A stretch of 58,279 nt of DNA, taken from assembly GCA_964556705.1 (NCBI GenBank), contig CAZKXX010000009.1, forward strand, positions 1-58,279, written 5' to 3'. Positions 25,067 through 31,843 of this stretch are shown here, piece by piece. Each line of letters starts with the position of its first letter. The stretch's first letter is position 1. A model generated the notes under the pieces. It was given only the letters and a program-made list of their open reading frames with translations, had not been told where the DNA came from and ran no database searches. Source of the DNA: CAZKXX01 sp964556705. Its GTDB lineage: Bacteria > Acidobacteriota > Terriglobia > UBA7540. The translations under genes and the position numbers were made by a program.

Positions 25067-25534
25067 ATGCTTGAGCCCGGCCAGCGCGCTCCGGATTTCT
25101 CGCTCCCTTCGCACACGGGCGAGAAGATTGCCCTGAAAGATTTCAAGGGAAAGCGACTCGTCCTCTATTTCTTCCCGAAGGCCGACACGCCGGGCTGAAC
25201 CAGCGAGGCGACCCAGTTCCGGGACGCCAAGCGGCAGCTCGAGCGGCTGAAGACCGCGGTCCTCGGCGTCAGCGCGGACGCGGTCGAAGACCTCAGGAAA
25301 TTTCATGACAAGTACGAGCTGAATTTTCCGCTGGCGGGCGACACTTCCCACAAAATGCTCGACGCCTACGGCGTGTGGCAGGACAAGGTCCTCTACGGAG
25401 TCAAGAAAAAGGGAATCGTCCGTACGACGTATCTTCTCGGCGAGGACGGTCGAGTCCTCCACGTCTTTCCGCGCGTCAGAGTGGAAGGACACGTTCAGGA
25501 AGTCCTCGCGGCACTGAAATCCCTCAAAGGTTGA
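25067..25534 (+). CDS. Selenocysteine-containing peroxiredoxin (BCP/PrxQ type)
   Basis: Read through the in-frame TGA at 25196-25198, this gene encodes a 155-residue thioredoxin-fold peroxidase that reduces hydroperoxides. The family motif normally reading ADTPGCT is here ADTPG-U44-T, so selenocysteine replaces the peroxidatic cysteine. The family frame continues undisturbed on both sides (APDFSLPSHTGE before; FRDAKRQLERL, HKMLDAYGVW and GRVLHVF after). The resolving cysteine usual five residues later is Thr, and no cysteine occurs anywhere, so it would be a one-Sec enzyme recycled by an external thiol. A SECIS-like hairpin follows the UGA and selC lies at 11267. It starts 41 bp after gatB with a GAGG site. 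Its 3' end overlaps the convergent panC gene by 11 bp. Standard translation would stop at residue 43. Confidence 0.95.
25207..25228 (+). promoter_or_regulatory. Bacterial SECIS element in the peroxiredoxin mRNA
   Basis: GGCG (25207-25210) pairs with CGCC (25225-25228) and CCC (25212-25214) with GGG (25221-25223), separated by an A-A mismatch. The apical loop is AGUUCC. The loop begins 17 nt after the UGA and has G as its second base followed by U, which fits the known bacterial SECIS pattern recognised by SelB. The pairing also codes for the protein. Confidence 0.75.
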
Positions 25535-27086
25535 GCCGCCCGGATTCTCCGCCGAGAAGCGGCGCGAGGGACGGACTCCTCCGATAGCCGAAGGTGGGGT
25601 GGTAGCAGTAGAGGACCCGTAAGGCGCGCTCGCCGAGCGAAGGAATGCGCACTTCCTCCTCGGCCCAGCCCTTTTCGCCGGCCAGCCCTTCGAGCCGCCG
25701 CACGCGCTCGGGCGCGCGTTCGAGAATGAATTGCTGAAATTGCAGGCAGGCATCCTCGCCCAGAACGACGAGGGTGGTCAGGTTCGGGAAGAGCTTCAAA
25801 TCTTCGCGCAGGTGCCGGGAACAGTATCCCAGCGCCTTTTCGGGAACGCGCGGCGCGCCGGAATGGCAGCGGATGGCGTCCGTCAGCGCGAAGCGTGAAC
25901 GAAACTCCTCAAAATCCTTGACGCCCACCAGTTCAAAAAGTCTTTCGAAAAATCGGTTCGACCCGCGCGGGTTGCGGTAAAGAAAGTTGTCGGGATTGAG
26001 CGGCGAGTCGCGGCCGATGACGGCCACGCGGACCGCGTTCAGGTCCGGATAGAAGGTCTTGACGTACTTGGCCAGAAACTCGCGCGGCGGAAGCTGGATG
26101 GCCGTGAGCGCGGCGCAGTCGCGGCAAGCTTCGATTTTCAGGCGAAGGGATTCCGCTTCGAGTCCCGGGACGCGCGCCTGCGCGTCCGCCACGATGCCCG
26201 CGCCCAGGGCGAGCTGGATCAGCGTCTCGGGTGTCGAGCCCGGCGGGCCGAGAATCAGGTTGTCAATGAGCCGTGTGTCGCCCACTCGCGCCGCCACCAG
26301 CACCACGCTGCCCGGCACGACGCGCTCTACCGGTTGAAGTTCGCGCGGCTCGACAATCGCCGCATAATCGGGTTGGACCAGCGGCTCGCTCGCCAGTACC
26401 TTTTTCATTTCTTCGAGCAGCCGCCGCGCTTCCGTCTCTCCCTCGTGGGCCAGGCGCTCCGCCTGCCGCAGGCTGCGATGAATCGCCGCGGCCGCCTGGC
26501 GCTCCGCGGCGTTCAGGCGTTCGTTTCGTGAGCTCACGGCCAGCCCGTCCGCCTCGCGCACAATCGGGCACACGACGAGGCGGATCGGCAGATTCAAATC
26601 CTCCACCAGCCGGCGCACGGCGAGGACCTGCTGGAAATCCTTCTGGCCGAAATAGGCGAGTGCGGGCTCGATGATGTTGAAGAGTTTCAGGACGATTGTG
26701 GCGACGCCGCGAAAATGGCCGGGACGCGACGCGCCCTCGAAGCGCGCGGCGACGTCGCCGGGCTCGACGAACGTCTGGAAGCCGGGCGGGTACATCTCCG
26801 CCGGGGTCGGGGCAAACACGACGTCGACCTTGAAAGGCCGGAGCTGGTCGAGGTCCCGCTCCAGGTTTTGCGGATATCTCGCCAGGTCGTGGGGAGAATC
26901 GAACTGCGTGGGATTGACGAAAATCGAAACCGCCACCGCGTCAGACTGTCGCCGCGCCTGGCGGATGAGGCTGAAGTGGCCTTCGTGCAGCGCTCCCATC
27001 GTCGGCACCAGGCCCAGCGAGCTTCCCCCGGCGCGCACGTGGCGCGAAAAGGCGCGCATCTCCGGAATGGTTGTGATGACGCGCAT
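25524..27086 (-). CDS. panC: PanC fused to a uracil-DNA-glycosylase-like Fe-S domain
   Basis: Residues 1 to about 283 are pantothenate synthetase, joining pantoate and beta-alanine with ATP: PTMGALHEGHFSLI, FVNPTQF, FGQKDFQQV and SSRNERL are intact. The frame then runs on without a stop for about 235 residues (25524 to about 26240). This part resembles the uracil-DNA glycosylase superfamily, nearest the Fe-S family 4. It has ACRDCAAL (C-x2-C), VAVIGRDSP at the motif-A position, IRCHSGAP followed after 14 residues by C (third and fourth cluster cysteines), TLVVLGEDACLQF, and CYHPTFG at the HPS-motif position. The usual active-site acid after motif A is not clear. PanC normally ends near residue 285, so this is a true fusion or a lost stop. 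The start overlaps the panB stop (TGATG). Confidence 0.9.
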   Translation of the reverse strand: MRVITTIPEMRAFSRHVRAGGSSLGLVPTMGALHEGHFSLIRQARRQSDAVAVSIFVNPTQFDSPHDLARYPQNLERDLDQLRPFKVDVVFAPTPAEMYPPGFQTFVEPGDVAARFEGASRPGHFRGVATIVLKLFNIIEPALAYFGQKDFQQVLAVRRLVEDLNLPIRLVVCPIVREADGLAVSSRNERLNAAERQAAAAIHRSLRQAERLAHEGETEARRLLEEMKKVLASEPLVQPDYAAIVEPRELQPVERVVPGSVVLVAARVGDTRLIDNLILGPPGSTPETLIQLALGAGIVADAQARVPGLEAESLRLKIEACRDCAALTAIQLPPREFLAKYVKTFYPDLNAVRVAVIGRDSPLNPDNFLYRNPRGSNRFFERLFELVGVKDFEEFRSRFALTDAIRCHSGAPRVPEKALGYCSRHLREDLKLFPNLTTLVVLGEDACLQFQQFILERAPERVRRLEGLAGEKGWAEEEVRIPSLGERALRVLYCYHPTFGYRRSPSLAPLLGGESGRLNL

Positions 27087-27958
27087 CAGGACAAGCGCGA
27101 CAGGGCGCGCTCGAAATCCTCTCTCACTTTCGCCGGCCAGTGATAGGACTCGCGGTCGTCGGGAAATGCGCCGGAGCGCACGTCGTCCGCGTAGCGCTCG
27201 ACGGCCGCGCGCAGCGTCGCGCCCAGTTCCGCGTAGGCGCGAACGAACTTCGGGCGCGGGGCCGGCGAAAACCCCGCGAGGTCGTGAATCACCAGAATCT
27301 GGCCGTCACATTCCGGCCCGGCGCCGATGCCGATGGTGGGAATGCGCAGCCGGCGCGTGGCGATGGCCGCCAGCTCGCGCGGCACTCCTTCGAGCACGAT
27401 GGAAAACGCTCCGGCGTCCTCCACCGCCTGCGCGTCGGCGAGCAGTTCCGTCGCCGAGTCGAGCGTCTTGCCCTGCACGCGGTAGCCGCCGAACGCGTGC
27501 ACGGACTGCGGCGTCAGGCCGACGTGCCCCATGACGGGAATCTCCGCCTCCACGAGCCGGCGGACCAGTCCGGCGCGCTTCCGCCCTCCCTCCAGCTTGA
27601 CGGCTTCGGCGCCCCCTTTCTTGACAAACTCGATGGCGGCGCGCAGCGTTTCGTCCTCGCTGATGTGATAGGCGCCGTAGGGAAGGTCCACGACCAGCAG
27701 CGCCCGGCGCACCGCGCGGCGCACGGCGCGCAGGTGGTGGAGCATCTCTTCGTTGGACACCGGGAGCGTCGAATCGTAGCCGAGCACGGTTTGGGCGAGC
27801 GAGTCGCCGACGAGGAGGAGGTCCACGCCGGCTTCGTCGAGCAGGCGCGCCGTCGGGTAATCATAAGCGGTGAGGCAGACGATGCGCTCACCGCGCGGCT
27901 TGCGCTCCAGAAGCCGGGGAACGGTCACTTTGCTCACGGCCTCGAATTTCGGGTCCAT
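27086..27958 (-). CDS. panB: Ketopantoate hydroxymethyltransferase
   Basis: PanB transfers a hydroxymethyl group to alpha-ketoisovalerate, the first committed step to pantothenate and CoA. The 290-residue protein shows LTAYDYPTARLLDEAGVDLLLVGDSL (read as two parts), the metal-site VVDLPYGAYH, KLEGGRKRA, GHVGLTPQSVHAFGG and IGIGAGPECDGQILVIHD. ATG 27958 has GAAGGAG 6 nt upstream. It shares one base with panC, so the two are co-translated. Confidence 0.96.
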   Translation of the reverse strand: MDPKFEAVSKVTVPRLLERKPRGERIVCLTAYDYPTARLLDEAGVDLLLVGDSLAQTVLGYDSTLPVSNEEMLHHLRAVRRAVRRALLVVDLPYGAYHISEDETLRAAIEFVKKGGAEAVKLEGGRKRAGLVRRLVEAEIPVMGHVGLTPQSVHAFGGYRVQGKTLDSATELLADAQAVEDAGAFSIVLEGVPRELAAIATRRLRIPTIGIGAGPECDGQILVIHDLAGFSPAPRPKFVRAYAELGATLRAAVERYADDVRSGAFPDDRESYHWPAKVREDFERALSRLS

Positions 27959-28004
27959 GGCTTCTCCTTCGGCCTGGAGTCGCGCGGCGGGCCGGTAAAA
28001 GGCA

Positions 28005-28098
28005 AGACCCTCTCCGTGACAGGCCGTGCAACCGGCGCGCCGGGGAAGCGCGCCCGGGGGCCCGAGAGGGCCTCCACTCGCCCGGACAGAGAGGGTCT
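28005..28098. repeat. 94-bp multi-hairpin palindromic element before panB
   Basis: The ends AGACCCTCTC (28005-28014) and GAGAGGGTCT (28089-28098) are perfect 10-bp inverted repeats. Between them lie a 7-bp hairpin GGCGCGC/GCGCGCC (28034-28054) and an 8-bp hairpin (28056-28063 with 28068-28075, one G-T pair) with loop GAGA on the plus strand. The element sits between the stop of the deoxynucleoside kinase gene and panB, ending 46 bp before the panB start. It could be a structured leader RNA, a small mobile palindrome or a processing signal. No U-run follows. Confidence 0.6.
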
Positions 28099-28120
28099 GA
28101 ACTTCCGCACCCTGACCGTC

Positions 28121-28786
28121 TCAGTCCGCCGTCGCGGATCCAAGCGGCAGAAAATATTGCGTTCCTTTGACCGGCTGGCTCAGGCGTTGCAGCAGCTTCT
28201 GCAAATCCTCGTTCCGGTCGACGAAGTCGATCTCGGACGTCTCAATCACCAGCAGGTCACTCGACTTGTACTGGAAGAAAAAATGTTCGTAAGCGCGAAC
28301 GACTTCTTCCAGATACTCGTCGGAAATCCTGTGCTCCGCCGGCGCGTTCTTTTTGCGAATTCGCTTGCGCAGCGCCTCCGGCGTCGCCTGCAAGTATATC
28401 ACCAAATCCGGAATGGGCACCTGCTCGGCGAAGAGCTCGTAATACTGGTTGTAGAGATCGAGCTCGGCGTCGCTCAGGTTCAGATAGGCGAAGATCTTGT
28501 CTTTCTCAAAGAGGTAATCGCTGATGACCGTGCGGTTCGGATTGGCCGCCAGGTCGAGCTGCGTCAATTGCCGGTAACGCGCCAGAAGGAAATAGAACTG
28601 CGCCTGGAACGCCGCGCCCGGCTTGTCGCGGTAGAAACCCTCCAGGAAGGGGTTGTCCTCGATGTCGCGGATGCGCGTGGCGTTCAGCCGTCCGGCCAGG
28701 ATGTCCGCCAGACTTGTCTTGCCGACGCGAATCGGCCCCTCCAGGGAAATGAAGCGCGGCGGCGTGTAGTTCGCGGGTGCGGTCAT
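28121..28786 (-). CDS. Deoxynucleoside kinase
   Basis: The 221-residue protein belongs to the deoxyadenosine/deoxyguanosine kinase family of the salvage pathway. It has the P-loop ISLEGPIRVGKTSL, the substrate-site VISDYLFEKDKIFAYL, IPDLVIYLQATPEALRKRI with the LID arginines, and a C-terminal VIETSEIDFV segment. It lies between folK and panB on the same strand with more than 100 bp on each side. Which nucleosides it prefers is not evident. Confidence 0.92.
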   Translation of the reverse strand: MTAPANYTPPRFISLEGPIRVGKTSLADILAGRLNATRIRDIEDNPFLEGFYRDKPGAAFQAQFYFLLARYRQLTQLDLAANPNRTVISDYLFEKDKIFAYLNLSDAELDLYNQYYELFAEQVPIPDLVIYLQATPEALRKRIRKKNAPAEHRISDEYLEEVVRAYEHFFFQYKSSDLLVIETSEIDFVDRNEDLQKLLQRLSQPVKGTQYFLPLGSATAD

Positions 28787-28895
28787 GACACCAAAGGAAT
28801 TCCGAAGAGTGAATTGCGAAGGGAACCAATCCGGCTAACCCGGCGCATTCGGCGCGACAGGAGAATCCTTCCAAACGCAATTCATAATTCACCAT

Positions 28896-29399
28896 TCATA
28901 ATTCAGACTTGAGTTTAATCACCTGGCTTCCGTCCTTCGTGTCGTGCAGCATTTCAATCACGCTCCGCCGCGTCACCGGGTGGCGAAGGTGCGCGTTCAA
29001 CTCCCGCAACGGAATCAGAACAAAGCGGCGCTCTTCCATCCGTTCGTGAGGAATGGTCAGGGCGGCCGTGCGGACCACCACGTTTTCGTACAGCAGGATG
29101 TCGATGTCAATCGGCCGCGGGCCCTTGGGGACGGCGGAGCGGCGGCCGAGGACGCGTTCGATGTTTTGCAGCGACTTCAGGAGCTTCATCGGCATCAGGT
29201 CCGTCGCAGCCTCCGCGACGCAGTTGAGGAACCACGGCTGCGCGCGAAATTCCACGGGCTCGGTTTTGTAGAACGAAGAGACACGCAAGACCTCGACTCC
29301 TTCGCTCGCCAGCCTCTCGAGCGCCTTGCGAAGATTCTCCGCCCGAGGGCCCAGGTTCGAACCGAGCGAAAGGTAGATGCGCTTTCGTCCGGGCTTCAT
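28896..29399 (-). CDS. folK: HPPK, 2-amino-4-hydroxy-6-hydroxymethyldihydropteridine pyrophosphokinase
   Basis: FolK activates the pterin for dihydropteroate synthesis. Family motifs are YLSLGSNLGPRAENL, VEFRAQPWFLNCVAE, the signature RPIDIDILLYENVVV with its metal-binding aspartates, and IPHERMEERRFVLIPL. ATG 29399 gives 167 residues and opens at MKPGRKRIYLSL; an in-frame ATG at 29459 would add 20 residues in a repeat-like spacer. No strong ribosome site decides between them. Confidence 0.95.
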   Translation of the reverse strand: MKPGRKRIYLSLGSNLGPRAENLRKALERLASEGVEVLRVSSFYKTEPVEFRAQPWFLNCVAEAATDLMPMKLLKSLQNIERVLGRRSAVPKGPRPIDIDILLYENVVVRTAALTIPHERMEERRFVLIPLRELNAHLRHPVTRRSVIEMLHDTKDGSQVIKLKSEL

Positions 29400-29469
29400 G
29401 GGAGGTTCAGCGCCGAGATCCTGCGCGGGCGCCGTCAATTGAGAATCGCCGATCATCAATCGTCAAGCT

Positions 29470-30498
29470 TCAATCGAAAAGGCCGCGAGGCGCGCTCCCG
29501 GAAGCGTCGAGCCGCAGGTGGCGGACGGCGGGCTCATTGGCCTTGCGTCCGGTTTTCGTCCGGCTGATGAAGCCCAACTGGAGCAAAAACGGCTCGACCA
29601 TGTCCACTAGCGTGTCCACTTCCTCGTTGAGCGTCGCCGAGAGCGCTTCGACGCCCACCGGGCCGCCGTGGTACGTTTGAACGATCGTCCGCAAATAGTT
29701 GCGGTCAAGATCGTCCAGCCCCAGCTCGTCCACGCCTTCGAGCTTCAGCGCCTCGCGCGCCACTTGCGGCGAAATCTTTCCGTCCGCTTTGACGTCCGCA
29801 AAATCGCGCACGCGGCGCAGCAGGCGGTTCGCAATGCGCGGCGTGCCGCGCGCCCGCCGGGCGATCTCTTCCGCGGATGCCGCGTCCAGCGTCGTTTCGA
29901 GAATTTTCGCCGAGCGCAGAATGATGCGGCTGAGCTCTTCCACCGCATAGAAGACCAGATGAAAAAACAACCCGAAGCGGTTGCGAAGCGGCGCGGAGAG
30001 GCTGCCCGCGCGCGTCGTCGCGCCCACCAGCGTGAAGCGCTTGAGGGGAACGTTGATGGTCTTCGCGAACATTCCCTTGTCCACGACGAAATCCACTTTG
30101 AAATCTTCCATCGCGGGATAGAGGAATTCCTCGATGTTCGGCGGCAGCCGGTGGATTTCGTCAATGAAGAGGATGTCGCCTTCGCCGAGGTTGGTGAGGA
30201 TTCCCATCAGATCGCCGGTGCGTTCGAGCGCGGGGCCGGAACTTGTCGTCACCTTCGCGCCCATCTCGTTGCCGATGATGTAGGCGAGCGTGGTTTTGCC
30301 GAGCCCCGGCGGGCCGTAAAAGAGCGTGTGCTCGAGCGATTCGCCGCGCTGCCGCGCCGCCTGAAGCGCGATGGAGAGTTTTTCCACCACCTTCCGCTGG
30401 CCGACGTATTCCTCGAGCGTCGGCGGCCGCAGCGTGCGGTTAAAACTCTCGTCGTCCTTGGAAATCAGGTCGGGTGAGACCAGCCTGACTCGGGCCAT
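29470..30498 (-). CDS. ruvB: Holliday junction branch-migration ATPase RuvB
   Basis: RuvB is the hexameric motor that drives branch migration. The 342-residue protein has Walker A YGPPGLGKTTLAYI, Walker B ILFIDEIHRL, sensor GATTRAGSLSAPLRNRFG and the C-terminal winged helix GGPVGVEALSATLNEE. GAGGAGC precedes ATG 30498. It follows ruvA after 36 bp, completing a ruvC-ruvA-ruvB operon. Confidence 0.97.
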   Translation of the reverse strand: MARVRLVSPDLISKDDESFNRTLRPPTLEEYVGQRKVVEKLSIALQAARQRGESLEHTLFYGPPGLGKTTLAYIIGNEMGAKVTTSSGPALERTGDLMGILTNLGEGDILFIDEIHRLPPNIEEFLYPAMEDFKVDFVVDKGMFAKTINVPLKRFTLVGATTRAGSLSAPLRNRFGLFFHLVFYAVEELSRIILRSAKILETTLDAASAEEIARRARGTPRIANRLLRRVRDFADVKADGKISPQVAREALKLEGVDELGLDDLDRNYLRTIVQTYHGGPVGVEALSATLNEEVDTLVDMVEPFLLQLGFISRTKTGRKANEPAVRHLRLDASGSAPRGLFD

Positions 30499-30534
30499 CG
30501 TGCTCCTCGGCTCCAGCCTGTCCGCCGCCGCGGC

Positions 30535-31188
30535 CTATTCCGCGCGCGGATGCAACTGCTCGAAAACGCGGCGGAGAAATTCCTCGGTGTTCTTCAAAGA
30601 CTTGTGGCGGGCGAAAACGAGGTCCACCAGCCGCTGCGCCTCGGCGCGCGAGTACTCGAGTTGAAGCAGCACCTGGAGCGCCTCGGCTTTCAGCTCTGCC
30701 TGCGATTCCTGCTCGACGGCCAGCGGTTCTTCACTCTTCGCGAGCGCAAACTTCGCCATCTTCCCGCGCAATTCGGTGACAATCCGTTCCGCCGTTTTCT
30801 TCCCGACGTGGGGCAGGTCTTCCAGAAACGCCACGTCGCCGCGCTCGATGGCCAGCGCGATTTCGTTCAGCGGACGCACCAGGCATTTCAGCGCCTTCAT
30901 GAAGCCGATGCCCGGAACGGACGTGAACACCTCGAAAAACTCGCGGTCGAGCGGGTCGAGAAACCCCACGAGCTTCGGCGTCAGGTGGCCGCCGCCCAGC
31001 CCGCCGTCAATGTAATGAATCGTATAAAACGTGTGGGGATTTTTGCGTTCCTCCGCCGAAGCCTGGCGCAGCCGCGCGGCGATGCCCGAAGGGACGAACA
31101 CCTCGTAGCAGAGCGAGTTTACGCGCAGCAGCAGCGAGTGGCGCTGGATGCGATCGTAGAGAACTTCGCCGGTGATTTCGGAAATCAG
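30535..31188 (-). CDS. ruvA: Holliday junction protein RuvA, probable CTG start
   Basis: RuvA binds the four-way junction and loads RuvB. The 217-residue protein begins ISEITGEVLYDRIQ, matching the family N-terminus. It has VPGIGFMKALKCL, DLPHVGKKTAERIVTELRGK (second helix-hairpin-helix) and the C-terminal UBA-like domain. No ATG, GTG or TTG lies in frame near the family start. A CTG at 31186-31188 overlaps the ruvC stop as CTGA and is preceded by GGAGG at 6-nt spacing, so it is the best start. The ATT codon after it is a weaker option. The in-frame extension upstream to 31569 is the shadow of ruvC. Confidence 0.9.
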   Translation of the reverse strand: MISEITGEVLYDRIQRHSLLLRVNSLCYEVFVPSGIAARLRQASAEERKNPHTFYTIHYIDGGLGGGHLTPKLVGFLDPLDREFFEVFTSVPGIGFMKALKCLVRPLNEIALAIERGDVAFLEDLPHVGKKTAERIVTELRGKMAKFALAKSEEPLAVEQESQAELKAEALQVLLQLEYSRAEAQRLVDLVFARHKSLKNTEEFLRRVFEQLHPRAE

Positions 31189-31790
31189 GGGCGTCCTCCG
31201 GAAAGGGAAGTGCCGGGCGAGGACTTTCGCGCCGGCCGCGCGCCGTTCGAGCCGCGCGTCGCGCTCGACTGCGCGGGCAGGCGCTTCACGCGATACCAGT
31301 TCACGTAGCAGAGCGCCGCCGCGAGCGCGTCCGCCACGTCGGGCGGCTCCGGCAACCGATGCAGCGAGAAGGCCTGCTGCACGGCGCGCTGCACCTGCAT
31401 CTTGCTGGCGCCGCCGTTGCCGGTCACCGATTGCTTGATGCGCTTGGCGGAAAAATCCATCACGGGAATCCGCGCCTGCCGCGCCGCGAGGCAAATCACG
31501 CCGCGCGCGTGGCCCATCAGAATGGAAGTGCGCGGGTAGTCCGTGTGGCTGTACACCTCTTCCAGGCACATCGCCTGCGGATGGAATTCTTCCAGCACTT
31601 CACTCACGCCTTTGAACAACGATTCGAGCCGCAGCGGCAGATTGTTTCCGCTGGCGCGCGGCGAGCGAATCACCCCGCCTTCCAGCAGACGCACGGCGCG
31701 CCCTTGCCATTCGACGACGGCATAGCCGGTCAGGTTGAGTCCGGGGTCGATTCCGATGACGCGCGTCGCTTGCGCCGGGGCTTTCGCCAT
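31185..31790 (-). CDS. ruvC: Holliday junction resolvase RuvC
   Basis: RuvC cuts Holliday junctions. The 201-residue protein has the RNase-H-fold acidic residues in IGIDPGLNLTGYAVVE, MCLEEVYSHTDYPRTSI, and PPDVADALAAALCY. The tail after residue 175 is Arg/Ser-rich and variable. ATG 31790 is chosen; the in-frame extension to 32054 is not RuvC-like. It overlaps ruvA by CTGA. Confidence 0.95.
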   Translation of the reverse strand: MAKAPAQATRVIGIDPGLNLTGYAVVEWQGRAVRLLEGGVIRSPRASGNNLPLRLESLFKGVSEVLEEFHPQAMCLEEVYSHTDYPRTSILMGHARGVICLAARQARIPVMDFSAKRIKQSVTGNGGASKMQVQRAVQQAFSLHRLPEPPDVADALAAALCYVNWYRVKRLPAQSSATRGSNGARPARKSSPGTSLSGGRP

Positions 31791-31843
31791 CGCCAGCGAT
31801 TGTAGCACCGGCGGCAAGAATCGCGCAGCCCTCGTGAAGGGGT

